64,000 bases of DNA, from positions 14,703,925-14,767,924 of the forward strand of contig JBCFYV010001001.1 in NCBI GenBank assembly GCA_039000515.1, given 5' to 3'. Shown here piece after piece: positions 63,883 through 64,000 of the stretch (the stretch's first letter is position 1; each line of letters starts with the position of its first letter). Made by a program: the position numbers and the translations under genes. The stretch is from Timema cristinae (Eukaryota; Arthropoda; Insecta; Phasmatodea; Timematidae). The notes under the pieces are model-generated. The model had not been told where the DNA came from and searched no databases. It worked only from the letters and a program-made list of their open reading frames with translations.

Positions 63883-64000
63883 TAGCATAAAATAATTTTA
63901 AAAATAGTCTTACATTGTCACAACATTTATTTTCTATCTTAAAGCATTTATTATGTTTGTAAACGCATCGTCTAAAATTTAGTTTATTTACGAAAAAGTC

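Noticed and set aside
1..64000. Operons, Shine-Dalgarno sites, bacterial terminators
   Set aside because: Sequence is eukaryotic by repeats, splice signals and gene density.

Overview
The window is AT-rich, gene-poor, intron- and repeat-dominated DNA from an arthropod, most likely an insect. Evidence: insect-type LINE, PIF/Harbinger, mariner and hAT remnants, a TTAGG-type (AACCT)n tract at 59646-59686, eukaryotic splice and poly(A) signals, and no bacterial gene density. The peptide shadows of the commonest short repeats resemble ones I remember from predicted proteins of Timema stick insects (Phasmatodea); that assignment is a recollection, not a search result.

About 50 copies of three tRNA-derived SINE families, roughly a fifth of the window, dominate it. 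I use working labels. TS-A has a head with box A TGGCGTAGTTGG and box B GGTTCGAATCT. TS-B has a head beginning GGTGACCTGGTGGTCTAG and box B GGGTTCAATCC. TS-C is older and more diverged, with head TTCGGTGGCCGCATGGTCTA. All three end in nearly the same tail (GTATAACCCGAACGGGTAG, then TAAGACGCGGTGCTAA) plus a simple repeat, so they probably use one LINE partner. Ten TS-A/TS-B copies have target-site duplications (TSDs) readable by eye. Further low-copy tRNA-like families (labels D, E, F and single heads) are also present.

Layout: 1-186 is the 3' end of a LINE. At 2.3-3.1 kb there is a possible short exon and then a GC-rich exon with a signal peptide and the start of a receptor ligand-binding domain, carrying one frame break, followed by a 106-nt hairpin. 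At 5.8-7.3 kb and 11.4-13.3 kb lie two inverted copies of one dispersed repeat (label R); the second is split by a TS-A insertion, so the first shows the empty site. Near 16.77 kb a 23-codon stretch reads like the N-terminus of bacterial YbgC thioesterase. At 21.7-24.3 kb there is a mariner transposase scrap, a TTAA-flanked foldback MITE, a 9 x 72 bp tandem array and a 1.19 kb PIF/Harbinger element with terminal inverted repeats and TAA TSDs. At 25.18-25.36 kb an E-box, TATA box, ATG and perfect splice donor look like a gene start. At 27.8-29.1 and 32.0-32.7 kb are degenerate DNA transposons, and at 44.1-44.8 kb hAT remnants. At 45.5-47.1 kb a repeat-free stretch has TATA, initiator, splice donor, RFX X-box, splice acceptor, a 26-codon ORF and AATAAA: a candidate compact transcript unit. 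From 47.5 to 64 kb SINEs, MITEs and minisatellites resume, including a minisatellite grown inside a SINE at 60.34-60.55 kb.

No complete protein-coding gene is visible. The only host-gene candidates are 5' exons or short transcript units; most remaining open frames are random or lie in repeats. The long stretches between repeats look like intron or intergenic DNA. The nested insertions give a relative order: TTAA MITEs, repeat R, family F and TS-C are older; TS-A and TS-B are younger.
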